This document shows, piece by piece, positions 8,563-18,600 of a stretch of 64,000 nucleotides of DNA. The position numbers were made by a program, and so were the translations under genes. A model generated the notes under the pieces. It ran no database searches and was not told the DNA's origin. It saw nothing but the letters and a program-made list of their open reading frames with translations. This stretch comes from Chloracidobacterium sp. (lineage in GTDB: Bacteria; Acidobacteriota; Blastocatellia; Pyrinomonadales; Pyrinomonadaceae), in NCBI GenBank assembly GCA_016716305.1, contig JADJWP010000001.1, positions 186,001-250,000 of the forward strand, read 5' to 3'. How positions within the stretch are numbered: the first letter of the stretch is position 1; each line of letters starts with the position of its first letter.

Positions 8563-10734
8563 ATGAAGTTTTCTGTTTCTGTCCTCATTTTGTTCGTCCT
8601 TTTGGTGTTTGCATTCGCTGGCGGCGTGTTCGATCGTTCATCGTCGGCTCAGGTAAAGCGCCATTCCGAAAAGGGCGTTGCAGCGACTGTTAAGCGTCTC
8701 GGAAGCAAAGGAAGTATAAGGATCGTACCGCCCTCAGAAGCAGGACAACTCGGTTCCCTGCTAGGCGATCCGTGTGACTTTGCCGCGCCGATCGAGTTTG
8801 GACAAACGATTCAGGGCTCGTTGACTGCTGCCGATTGCCAATTAGATGACGGCACCTTTGCCGATTTCTACGTCTTCACCGGCACCGCGACACAGACCGT
8901 GACGATCGACATGTCGTCCGGGATGTTCGACACATATCTGGGCCTTGCCAATCTTTCCGGCACTTTCGTTGTCGAGGACGACGATGGCGGCGGCGGGACC
9001 AATTCTCGGATCATCGCCAATCTGCCGGAAACAGGCGTATATGTCATCTTGGCGAACGCCTTCGACCCGAACACATTTGGAAATTATTCTCTCGGCCTCG
9101 CCGGTTCGACCGTTTGCACGGTCGCTCTCACGCCGACCCAGCAGTCGGTTCCCGGAGCCGGCGGCACGTTCACTTTTAACGTCGAGACCCAAGCCGGCTG
9201 CAGCTGGTCCACTAATTACGACATTTACGGTTTTATCAACTTCGTCACGAGCGGCGGCATTGGGCCGGGTACCGTTTCATATACGGTCCAGCCGAACAAC
9301 ACCGGAGCCGACCGTTCCATGGTGATTCGTGTCCGCGGCCAGGACTTTACCATCAACCAGACATTCTTGGTTTGTACTTATTCGATCAACCCGCTCAGCG
9401 CCAGCCACGGCCCGGATGCCGTTACCGCCGAATTCATGATGAATACCCCTGAGGGGTGTCCTTGGATCGCGTCCTACAGCGGCACTGGCGTCTGGACCTC
9501 GACAGAACTTAAACGAGGTCCCGGACCGGTCGTTTACACCCTTTCGGCCAACAACGGGGGCGATCGGAGCAGTTCGATCACGGTTGCCGGACACACATTC
9601 AACATCGATCAGTCCGGACGAAACTGCACCTATTCGGTTTCGCCCCAGAGCCTGACGATCTCGCCCGCCGGTACGCAGAACGGTCTATTTACGGTCAATA
9701 CACAGGCCGGCTGCACGTGGAATTTCAGCGGTGGCTTTAACTATGTGTATTTCCCCGATGGATACGGCGGCATCGGCCCGGGCAGCAAGTCGTTCACGGT
9801 TTGGCCAAACTATAACTTTGCACCACGATCATGGATCATTCAGTTCTCTGGCCTGACCACGTCGAACATCGGCTTCATTCAAAACGGGATCCCGTATCGA
9901 ACCCGTTTTGATTTCTTCGGCGACAGCAGAGCGGACGTCGGAGTTTTCCGGCCCCCGACCGGTCAATGGTATTTGATCAACAGCGCAGCACCATCAGCAA
10001 ACAACCAGTATTCCTTTGGGCTTGGCGACGATGTACTGGTTCCGGCCGACTATACGGGTGACCGCAGCACGGACGTCGCCGTATTTCGCCCTTCTAACGG
10101 AACGTGGTATTTCCGTGACCCCGGTACCGGATCGTATTCGTCGATAGCGTTCGGAACCACCGGCGACATTCCGTCACCGGCAGATTATGATGGCGACGGA
10201 AAAGCCGACCTTGCTGTTTTCAGGCCCTCGACCGGATTCTGGTTCATTCTGCGTTCGACCGACGTTTCGGTCGACATCATTCCGTTCGGCCTGACAGGCG
10301 ACAAACCCGTTCCTGCCGATTTTGACGCAGACGGCCGTGCCGATATAGCCATCTATCGGCCCTCGGTCGGCGAATGGTGGATCAGACAGAGCAATGACGG
10401 TCAGGTTTTTGCGGCTCAATTCGGTAATTCGGCTGACCGCACGGTCCAGGGCGATTTTACCGGCGACGGCCGAGCTGACATCGCGATCTGGCGGCCTTCG
10501 AACGGTTTTTGGTATGTGCTGAGAAGCGAGGACGGCAGCTATTACTCGTTCCCATTCGGCACGCTCGACGACATCCCGGTGCCGGCCGATTATGACGCCG
10601 ACGGCGTTATCGATGCCGCCGTATTCCGGCCGTCGTCTTCGACCTGGTTCATAAACCGCTCGTCCTTAAGCGTACAGACCATTCAGTACGGATCCGCGGG
10701 CGACATCCCGATCCCGTCCGTTTACGTTCGATAG
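8563..10734 (+). CDS. Secreted protein with PPC, three BACON and six FG-GAP-like repeats
   Basis: The 723-residue protein has four parts. Residues 1-30 are a signal peptide. Residues about 62-180 match a bacterial pre-peptidase C-terminal (PPC) beta-domain (FADFYVFTGTATQTVTI). Residues about 183-445 hold three Cys-containing BACON-type modules, each starting CT(V/Y) and containing a GC(S/P/T)W motif. Residues about 446-723 carry six FG-GAP/VCBS-like repeats of roughly 47 residues with the core D(G/A)DGxADxAVFRPS and a following W, forming a probable beta-propeller. Such proteins are extracellular and bind glycans or proteins; no enzyme domain is present. No obvious ribosome-binding site. Confidence 0.85.
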   Translation: MKFSVSVLILFVLLVFAFAGGVFDRSSSAQVKRHSEKGVAATVKRLGSKGSIRIVPPSEAGQLGSLLGDPCDFAAPIEFGQTIQGSLTAADCQLDDGTFADFYVFTGTATQTVTIDMSSGMFDTYLGLANLSGTFVVEDDDGGGGTNSRIIANLPETGVYVILANAFDPNTFGNYSLGLAGSTVCTVALTPTQQSVPGAGGTFTFNVETQAGCSWSTNYDIYGFINFVTSGGIGPGTVSYTVQPNNTGADRSMVIRVRGQDFTINQTFLVCTYSINPLSASHGPDAVTAEFMMNTPEGCPWIASYSGTGVWTSTELKRGPGPVVYTLSANNGGDRSSSITVAGHTFNIDQSGRNCTYSVSPQSLTISPAGTQNGLFTVNTQAGCTWNFSGGFNYVYFPDGYGGIGPGSKSFTVWPNYNFAPRSWIIQFSGLTTSNIGFIQNGIPYRTRFDFFGDSRADVGVFRPPTGQWYLINSAAPSANNQYSFGLGDDVLVPADYTGDRSTDVAVFRPSNGTWYFRDPGTGSYSSIAFGTTGDIPSPADYDGDGKADLAVFRPSTGFWFILRSTDVSVDIIPFGLTGDKPVPADFDADGRADIAIYRPSVGEWWIRQSNDGQVFAAQFGNSADRTVQGDFTGDGRADIAIWRPSNGFWYVLRSEDGSYYSFPFGTLDDIPVPADYDADGVIDAAVFRPSSSTWFINRSSLSVQTIQYGSAGDIPIPSVYVR

Positions 10735-10760
10735 TCCTTTGGTTCGAACGGGCGCGCGAA

Positions 10761-10791
10761 GGCAGGCGTTCCAGTTGATGAAACGCCCGCC
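10761..10791. terminator. Convergent terminator-like hairpin
   Basis: GGCAGGCGTT pairs with AACGCCCGCC (one mismatch) across an 11-base loop. It lies between the FG-GAP protein gene (+) and infA (-). No U-tract on the plus strand; the hairpin may act bidirectionally. Confidence 0.5.
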
Positions 10792-10809
10792 GGTCAGATC
10801 TTAGACTTT

Positions 10810-11028
10810 CTACTTGTGTCGGTAAGTGATGCGGCCTTTGGTCAGGTCGTACGGCGATAACTCGACGTCTACGCGGTCGCCCATTAGAATTCTAATGCGG
10901 TTGCGGCGCATCCGTCCTGAGATCGTGGCAAGAACGACATGGTCGCTGTCGTTCACCTGTACCTTAAAATATGCGTTTGGCTGTTTGTCGATGACGACAC
11001 CGCCGAGTTCGATTAATTCTTCTTTCAT
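10810..11028 (-). CDS. infA: Translation initiation factor IF-1
   Basis: This 72-residue OB-fold protein aligns throughout with IF-1: VVIDKQPNAYFKVQV, HVVLATISGRMRRNRIRIL, GDRVDVELSPYDLTKGRI. It binds the ribosomal A site during initiation together with IF-2 (also encoded in this window) and IF-3. The ATG at 11028 has an upstream GGGAAA; the same frame continues open for another 144 codons but that part is unlike any protein and is rejected. It stands alone, unlinked to ribosomal protein genes, with its promoter facing away from the gene at 11200. Confidence 0.97.
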   Translation of the reverse strand: MKEELIELGGVVIDKQPNAYFKVQVNDSDHVVLATISGRMRRNRIRILMGDRVDVELSPYDLTKGRITYRHK

Positions 11029-11199
11029 TCTTTTCCCTGACAGTATAACCCGAAACCAGTTGATCTTCCAAATTCCCGACCGCCCCACACTGGCCGGATC
11101 ACCCGAATTTTGCCATGACCGAACCACTTCCCGTTCATTGCATGTCGATCTGGCCGGTTGGAATTGCCCACGATCGTCTATCTGTATACGATAATTACT

Positions 11200-11622
11200 A
11201 TGAACAATCGTGAACTGATGACCCCGGCGGAAATTCACGCATTTGGGGTCGAGATCGTTTACAAACAGCTCGAGAAAGATGCCTGGGTCATCGATTCGGC
11301 GGACGTGCTTGCTGACATTCACACCGAACCTCAAATTGTTGCCAAAAAGGACGGCGAACTGGCATTTTTCGTCGTTCGCACCGCGATGTTCCCCGGACGC
11401 GGACGGTTCGAAGAGGGCCAGGCGGCATTCGACACCCTTGTCCGGCATGCGAAAGCACATGGAGCAACGTGTTATTTCGCCAGCGTCGGCATAGCGAACT
11501 CCGAAGGCAAGACCGACGAAGAGATGTCAGTTCCGATCAAGGGCGTCGGCTATCACGTTCAGTTCGACGGACTAATAAAGATGGAGTTGCCTAACGAACC
11601 TATCGCTGGTGCAACCGGATAA
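11200..11622 (+). CDS. Conserved hypothetical protein, possible nuclease-like fold
   Basis: The protein has 140 residues from the ATG at 11200. Core features are EIHAFGVEIVYKQL near the N-terminus, PQIVAKKDGELAFFVVRT in the middle and THATCYF-like strands (GATCYFASVGIAN). The helix-strand-strand order resembles YraN-type PD-(D/E)xK folds, but the usual catalytic Lys after ExxFF is replaced by Arg, so activity is doubtful. A second ATG lies at 11218. No Shine-Dalgarno is visible; GATAAT at 11190-11195 ends only four bases before the ATG, so the mRNA could be leaderless. Confidence 0.7.
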   Translation: MNNRELMTPAEIHAFGVEIVYKQLEKDAWVIDSADVLADIHTEPQIVAKKDGELAFFVVRTAMFPGRGRFEEGQAAFDTLVRHAKAHGATCYFASVGIANSEGKTDEEMSVPIKGVGYHVQFDGLIKMELPNEPIAGATG

Positions 11623-11640
11623 TTCACAAAGTTGCGAAGC

Positions 11641-12234
11641 CTACCTGTTTCGCCTTGAGATACCCATCAATTTCGCCGGAAACGTACCAAAGTTCTCGAT
11701 CTCGACCTGATAATCGTCGGTTTTCTTGTCGCGTACCCAACGCACTCTCGCAGCGGCAATAAATGTCCCTTCACCTTTTCCGGTCACCGGATCGACGAAT
11801 ATTTCAATAATGCTGAACGGATAGTCGACCGACCTGTAACCGCCGCGGACCTCCGCAAACTGCAGCCATCTCTCAAAGATCGCGACGATCCGCTTCTTGC
11901 CGTCCACCTCGCTAATGCGGACACCGTTGATCTGGCGTCCAAGATTGCCTGTGATCGAGAATCTTCCGAGGTTCTCGTTCTTTATCGTTTCAAGCAGCGA
12001 GTCTTGCCCGCCCTCTATAAGCACGCTCAAAAATCGCCCGGCCTGTGCATCCGACGTGGCACCTGTTATTTCAAGTGTGAACGTCCCGGTAGTCGTCCTT
12101 GTGTTCCGGCCGCTGCCAAAACTGATGATCGTGCCAGTATAGGTCTCCTTCGACGATTGCTGGGCCTGGGCAATTGCCGCCGAAGGCACGACCGCCGCAA
12201 GCATAATCATCATGATGAAAATTCTGCTTTTCAT
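11641..12234 (-). CDS. Exported protein of unknown function
   Basis: The protein has 197 residues from the ATG at 12234, preceded by GGGGGA; the longer frame to 12279 lacks support. Signal peptide MKSRIFIMMIMLAAVVPSAAIAQ. The mature part is beta-rich (TYTGTIISFG, GTFTLEITGATSDAQ, RFSITGNLGR, GTFIAAARVRWVRDKK) and ends in a basic tail. A similar layout occurs in exported acidobacterial proteins without assigned role. Convergent with the 11200 gene, separated by 18 bases. Confidence 0.7.
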   Translation of the reverse strand: MKSRIFIMMIMLAAVVPSAAIAQAQQSSKETYTGTIISFGSGRNTRTTTGTFTLEITGATSDAQAGRFLSVLIEGGQDSLLETIKNENLGRFSITGNLGRQINGVRISEVDGKKRIVAIFERWLQFAEVRGGYRSVDYPFSIIEIFVDPVTGKGEGTFIAAARVRWVRDKKTDDYQVEIENFGTFPAKLMGISRRNR

Positions 12235-12616
12235 TGTGATCAGTCCCCCTTCAATTGGTCTATAAAACGATTTTACCACGTTCGCGGCCCGCCCGGGCTC
12301 GGATCCGCGGTCATCGCTCGCGGCAATTCATCGCAATGCAAGGCGCGGCGAAAGGAAGCGGCCGGTAAATTCTCTTCAAAAAAAACCGGCCACTCCCTTG
12401 TCATCCACGCGCAACGGAGCGTGGAATCTCGTTGCTGTTTGGTCAATCAAACTGCCAATAGAACCGCGATTCCGCAAAAGACGCACGTCCCATCTCGGTC
12501 AGCTCGGGGAGATCATCTTGCCGCGGCAATAATTATTTTTGAGACGTGTCCGACATCGGACGATTTTTCCGCAATTGACACCAAGCGCCCTTCACACGCA
12601 AAAAGGAGAGATCACA
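12235..12616. other. Divergent intergenic region
   Basis: This 382-base stretch separates the exported gene (-) from the giant exoprotein gene (+). It holds a short hairpin GTCCG-ACAT-CGGAC at 12548-12561 followed by GATTTTT, which could be an attenuator or terminator in the leader of the large gene, and an AAAAAGGAGAG ribosome-binding site at its end. I see no small gene and no structured RNA family. Confidence 0.5.
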
Positions 12617-15600
12617 ATGACGTTTCGTAAGCCCGCACCTTCGGCCAGGTATCTTTTGATCCTACTCGGATTTTCGTTCGCTTGCCTCGCAGGAACGATC
12701 GCTTTAGCCGGAACTGCATACTTCCCTGTGCTTTCAGGGATCGTCGGACACGTGTTCCTCCCGCTTGCTGAAGCAAGCACGAAAAATGAAACGTTGACGC
12801 CCCAAGCCGATGATGCCGGCGGGCCGAACTCAAGACTCATCTACGGCATGGGCGACCTGCCGCTCATTTTCCCGCAGCGGCGAGATCGGGTGATACTCCA
12901 CGATCCTGTTAACGGCCCCCAGACATTGGCGGGTATCAACGATTTCGAGCCTGCGTGGTCGCCCGACGGACGCCGGATCGCCTTCGTAAGTCTTCGCGAT
13001 GGCCCTGAGGAAGCCAATTTTTTCAACCGGCAGCGTTATCGTGAGATCTACATAATGAACTCGAATGGCTCGGACCAGCAGCGGCTCGGCGGCGTTCAGT
13101 TCGGCGGCGAATCGCAGCCTTCGTTCTCTCCGGACGGGCAGAATATCGTCTTTGTTTCTGACCGAACGCCCGGTGGCGGATCGATCGGTATCTATCGGAT
13201 GGACACGCTTGGGAATAACCAGACGCTTTTGACCGACACTTCCGAGTGTTACGACGGCGGACTCGCTGCAAAGCACCTCGAAAGATTCCAGAAATACCGT
13301 ACCGGCCTCTTTCCCGGAATTTTTGGCCCAGACACGCCTAATTATTCGCCCGACGGACAATACATCATCTTTGGAAACTACGGCGATAACGGAACCGATG
13401 TCTACAGGATCAACGCCGACGGTTCTGGGTGTATGCGGCTTTACCAGGCAGAAGGCTCTTACTATCCGACGCAGGCTCGATATTCGCCTAATGGTCAGCA
13501 GATCGCCTTGTATCATCAAGAGGATATTATTGGCGGTGCGAGTGGGTCCGGCAGTCCCGCGTCGCGCAGGGTCATTCGGATCATCGACGCAAATGACGGC
13601 ACACTGATCACTGAACATGAGCCGCAGAATCTCTGGTCAAACCCGGTGTGGTCGCCTGATGGCTCAGGGATAGGGTACTTTGGCGGATACGTCACAACGG
13701 ATGGCGATGCGATCAACACAGATGTATGGACTTACGATCTCGCGACCGGTCAGTCTAATCAGGAAGTATTCAGCGGCGTACAAGAGGCGTTCAGGGGCCT
13801 CAGTTGGGGAACACCGTCAACATTTATTCCGCCAGTATCGGTACGTATCAATGACCCCAATCCATTGACCGCGGGCCGCTCCACCACTGGCACGGTTTAT
13901 TTATCAACTCCCGCACCCGCCGGCGGAACGTTGATCACCTTGACGATCAACGGTGCCGCGGGAATAATAACGCTTCCGCAAAGCTCGCTCACTGTCCCGC
14001 AGGGAGAAACTCAGGCGACATTTACGATCGACTCGGCTGTTCGAACCGATTTTCGCAGTGCCGATGTACGGGCGACGCGAACCGTGAATTTTGCCAGCGG
14101 CATAGCGACCGTCAGCGTATCGCCGTCGAGGCCCGACCTGAGAGTGACCCAATTCACGACACCGCCTTCGGTCGGCCCCGGAGCATCTTTCCAGATCACG
14201 TCGACGGTCGAAAATATCGGACCGGTAACGACCGGTGCCAGCTTTACCGACAACGTCTACTTCTCGCTCGACGATCAGCTTGATGCAGGCGACGGAAATT
14301 GGGTCGGAACGACGACGCAATCCGTTCTTGCAGCCGCCGGGCAATTTACAAAGCAGGTTACGGTCAATATTCCGTTCAACCGAGTTCCTTCAAACGGCAC
14401 TTATTACCTTATTTACGACACAAACACCTATCGAACGGTAAATGAGGGCGGTGCTCTTTCAAATAATATCGTTGCCGTCCCGATCGAGGTCGTATTGCCG
14501 GACCTCGTCCCCGAAAACCTCAATGCACCGACGATCATCGAACCGGGCGTCAACTTCAATGTGACATGGAATATTCGCAATGCGGGCGGAGCAGGTACTA
14601 GTCCGAATCCGCCGTATTACACATACGACCTTTCGTATTCGTTCGATGAAACGATTGGGAACGCTGACGATATCGTGCTCGTATCGCTTCAGGACATAAA
14701 CATACCGGCTGGTGCGGTCAGAAACATTTCACAGAACGTCAATATTCCTACGGTCCCGGCACGCCCTAGCAGCAGCGGGAGGATCTATGCACGGGTCGAT
14801 GTGCAGAACGTAGTTGTCGAGGGCTTGCCGGACGGACCCGGCGAAACGAACAACCTCTTAAGCGCGCCCGTTTTGTTCGAGTATAACGTCGCCGATCTGC
14901 AGGTGCCCACCCTCTCAGCTCCGGCCGAGGTCGATTCCGATACACCATTCGCCGTTTCATGGACCACTTCGAACACCGGAACAAAGAACGCACCTACGTT
15001 CAGTGACCGCGTCTACTTCTCCGCGGACAACCAGGTCGGCGGCGATACACAGATCGGTTCATTCTCGCTTTCCGGCGGCATCGCCCAGAACGCATCGGTC
15101 GACCGAATTCAGAATGTTTCGATCCCGACAAACCTGATCCCGGCTTCAGGGAACTTTTTCATTTATGTTAAGACCGACGGCGCAGATCAGATAAACGAAG
15201 GCGAGAATGAAGGTAACAATATCCGCTTCCAGCCGGTATACGTGCGACGGCTGTTGAGGCCTGACCTGACCGTGCCAAACGTAACAACACCAGACCAGGC
15301 ATTCTTCGATCAGACGATACAGGTTCAGTGGACCGTAACGAATGCGGGCCCCGGTCCGACGAATGCGTCAACATGGTCCGACGGGATCTATATCGGAACC
15401 AACCCTGCCGGACTCGGACAAAGGCTATTGCGGGTACCGAACACGACCGCGATCGAAGCCGGCGGCAGCTATGTTGCTTCGGCAACGATCAAGATCCCGC
15501 GAGGACTCACCGGAACCTACTACATTAAAGTAAGAACAGACGACCTCGTCACGCTGAATGAAGAATCGGCAGAAAACAATGTAGGCGCGCATCAGATCAA

Positions 15601-18600
15601 CCTCAACGTCCCGCCGCTGCCCGACCTGACGGTATCGAACGTGCAGGCCCCGATCGGGCTTTTGTTTGCGGGCGGAACGTTTCAAATGACGTGGCAGGTC
15701 AACAACGTTGGAACAAGCGACGCTCAACCCGATCCGAACCATACGTGGTATGACCGGCTCTATCTTTCGCGTGATCAAGTATTAAACACAAGCGAAGATC
15801 GCCTGATCTTCACCGGTGCCTCCAGCTCATTTCTGCCTGCTGGCGGCAGCAAGGTCAATAGCTCTATCGCCAGGGTCACGCAGGACGGTCCGGAATACGT
15901 AAAGCTTCCATATGATGTTGAAGGCGAGTATTACGTTTTTGCAGTCACCGATGTCTCAAATGGCGTTTACGAATACAACTCGGAAAGCAACAATTCCGAT
16001 TACGATCGCGTCGCACCTGGTTCACCGATAACCATACAGCGTACGCCTCCCGATCTGATCGTTCAGAACCTGCCAAACTCGCCGGCGACGGTTACCGCCG
16101 GAGAAGACCTGCCGGTAAATTTCTCAGTAACAAATCAGGGCGCGTTCTCGGCGACCGGTGTTTGGTATGACGGCGCAGTTCTGTCGAATGATCTGACGCT
16201 TGACCCGTCAGATGTGTTCATCGGATCGGTTCGAAGAAATGCAGGTGCAGCACCGGGCAGCAGCTACCAGGTGGATGCAGGCTTCCGCGTGCCGGCGTGT
16301 CTCAGCGGCAGCATGAACCTGATCGCTGCGGCTGACTTCCGAAACGACCTTTACGAATTCAATTCGGGCTTCGATGCCGAAGCAAACAATGGAAGCCCGG
16401 CGCATCCGATCCAGGTTGTCAGCACTCCGCCGGACCTCAATGTGACCAACCTTAATGTTCCGGCGTTCGATCGCCTCCGGCAGAACGGCACTATCACGTG
16501 GACGACCGTAAACAATGGAACCGGCACCGCAGCGGCCCGCTTTTCGGAAACCGCCTTTTTGATCCCAATGGGCGGAGGCAGTGCGGTGAGATTAGGAAGC
16601 AGTGACATCGAGGCGTCGATACCGCCATCCGGCAGCGTTGCCCGTTCGATGAATGTGACAATGCCCGCGTCGATTGTCCCCGGAACATATTACATCTCCG
16701 TCCGAACCGACTCGAATGACGTAGTGCCCGAGTGTGGCGCGGCCGAAACGAACAACATACTTGATTCGGTTCCGTTCACGCTTCAGCACAATAATGCCGA
16801 TCTGGTCGTTGATTCGGTGGTCGTCGGCCCCTCGACAAACGGCCCCGCCTATCGACACGTCACCTGGACGGTACGAAATGCAGGCGCACAGCCGGCCCAG
16901 ACATTCTCCGGATGGTCCGATCGCGTCGTCTTTTCGATCGACGCAAACTATTCGACGAATGACATCTCAGGGAATATCGCAATCAGTCCGTCCACATCGC
17001 TGGCTCCGGGTGAGACGTATGTTCGGAACGCGGACGTTCCCGTGAACGGAGTTCCCGCCAACCAGTATTACGTGATCGTCCAGACGGACAACAACAATAC
17101 TGTGTTCGAAGGGCCGACAGGTTCACAATGGGAAACAAACAATTCGACCGCGTCGGCACCGATCACACTGACAGGCCCGGCGGTAGATCTCATTGCATCG
17201 AATGTCACTGTTACGTCGCCGACATACGCCGGAGCAAACGCGACCGTCAATTACACGGTGACAAATACGGGCACCGATACTACTTTTGGCGGCAGCTGGA
17301 CCGATTATGTCTTTCTTTCGCGCGACTCCGTGCTCGATTCGACCGACACCACGATGGGTTGGGTCAACCGTTCGAACGAACCGCTTCAAGGCGGCCAGTC
17401 GTATCAGGGCGGATTGATCGTAAATTTCCCCGCGGGCCTGACCGGTGATTATCGGATATTCGTCGTCACCGACTATAAGAAAAAGGTCGTGGAAAGCAGC
17501 GAAGTCAATAACCAGAGCCCGTCTCTCGCGGTCGATCTCCAGGTCGCGCCGCCGGCCGATCTCGACGTCACAAGCATAACGCCTCCTACTACGGCGTCTC
17601 CGGGCGAATCCGCGACGTTCAATTGGACAGTTCAGAATCTGGGGCCGAACACCGCATATGGAAAATGGACCGATCACGTCTACCTTTCGCGTGACCAGTT
17701 CTGGGACGTCGAAGATACCCTGGTCGGCAAATATCAGCGGAATGAAACATTGCTCGCGATGGGCGAGACCTACACCGCTCAGGCCGGATTCATACTGCCC
17801 CCGATCGAAGAAGGCAACTACTATGTTCTGATCCGCACAGATGCCCGCAATTTGGTCAGAGAGGGCGACGAATCGAACAATCTGCAGTCGTCGGCCGGAC
17901 AGTCCGGGGTTTCCCTCCCTGTCCTGACGATGAACACACCATTCGCCACGACCCTTCCGAACGGCGGAAACAAATTCTTCAAGTTCGCTCCGCCTGCCGA
18001 CGAGACCGTCATTGTAGGCCTCGATGGCGAGCCCGGTAACCGAAATGAACTCTTCACAAATTTCGGTTCGATCGTCAGCCGGGCCGACTATGATTTTCAA
18101 GGTCAACGCCCACGCGAGGCCGATCAGGAAAATCTGATCGCGAACACCGAGACCGGCGACTACTATTCGATGGTCAGCCACGACTATATTCCGCCTCGGT
18201 CGCGCATCCTCATCACGAGCAGTTTTATCGAGCAAAAGCTAAGTGACGCCAAGCTCGGTGTCGGGCAGCCGCAGAACATCACTATCAGCGCCGATGTGCT
18301 GCCGTTCTCGGCACGGACCGTTTCGCCAACCGTTGCAGGCAACGAGGGTATAGCTACGCTTTACATAAGCGGAGCAAAGTTCCAGACCGGCGCAACGGCG
18401 AAATTGGTCTCGTCCGGCGGTGCCGAGATCCACGCTGCTGAAAGCAATAATTCACAGGTTTGGCTGGTCGCCGTCTTTGACCTTAAAGGCCAGGCTCCCG
18501 GACAGTACGATGTGGTCGTAACCAACCCCGATCTTCAAACGGCAACGCTCGACGATGGCTTCCAGATCGTAGCCGGCGGCGGCCATAGCCTGAGGCCTGA

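Noticed and set aside
10741..10760. GGTTCGAA resembling a tRNA T-loop
   Set aside because: No flanking acceptor, D or anticodon stems; it precedes a plain hairpin.
11029..11460. 144-codon N-terminal extension of infA
   Set aside because: It is antisense to the 11200 gene, has no similarity to IF-1 proteins, and a good start with GGGAAA lies at 11028.
17123..18235. Long minus-strand frame (370 codons) opposite the giant gene
   Set aside because: Arg-rich, no ribosome-binding site, no recognisable domain, and fully inside a well-supported coding region; it is an antisense shadow of GC-rich codons. The same applies to 12830-13618 (-).
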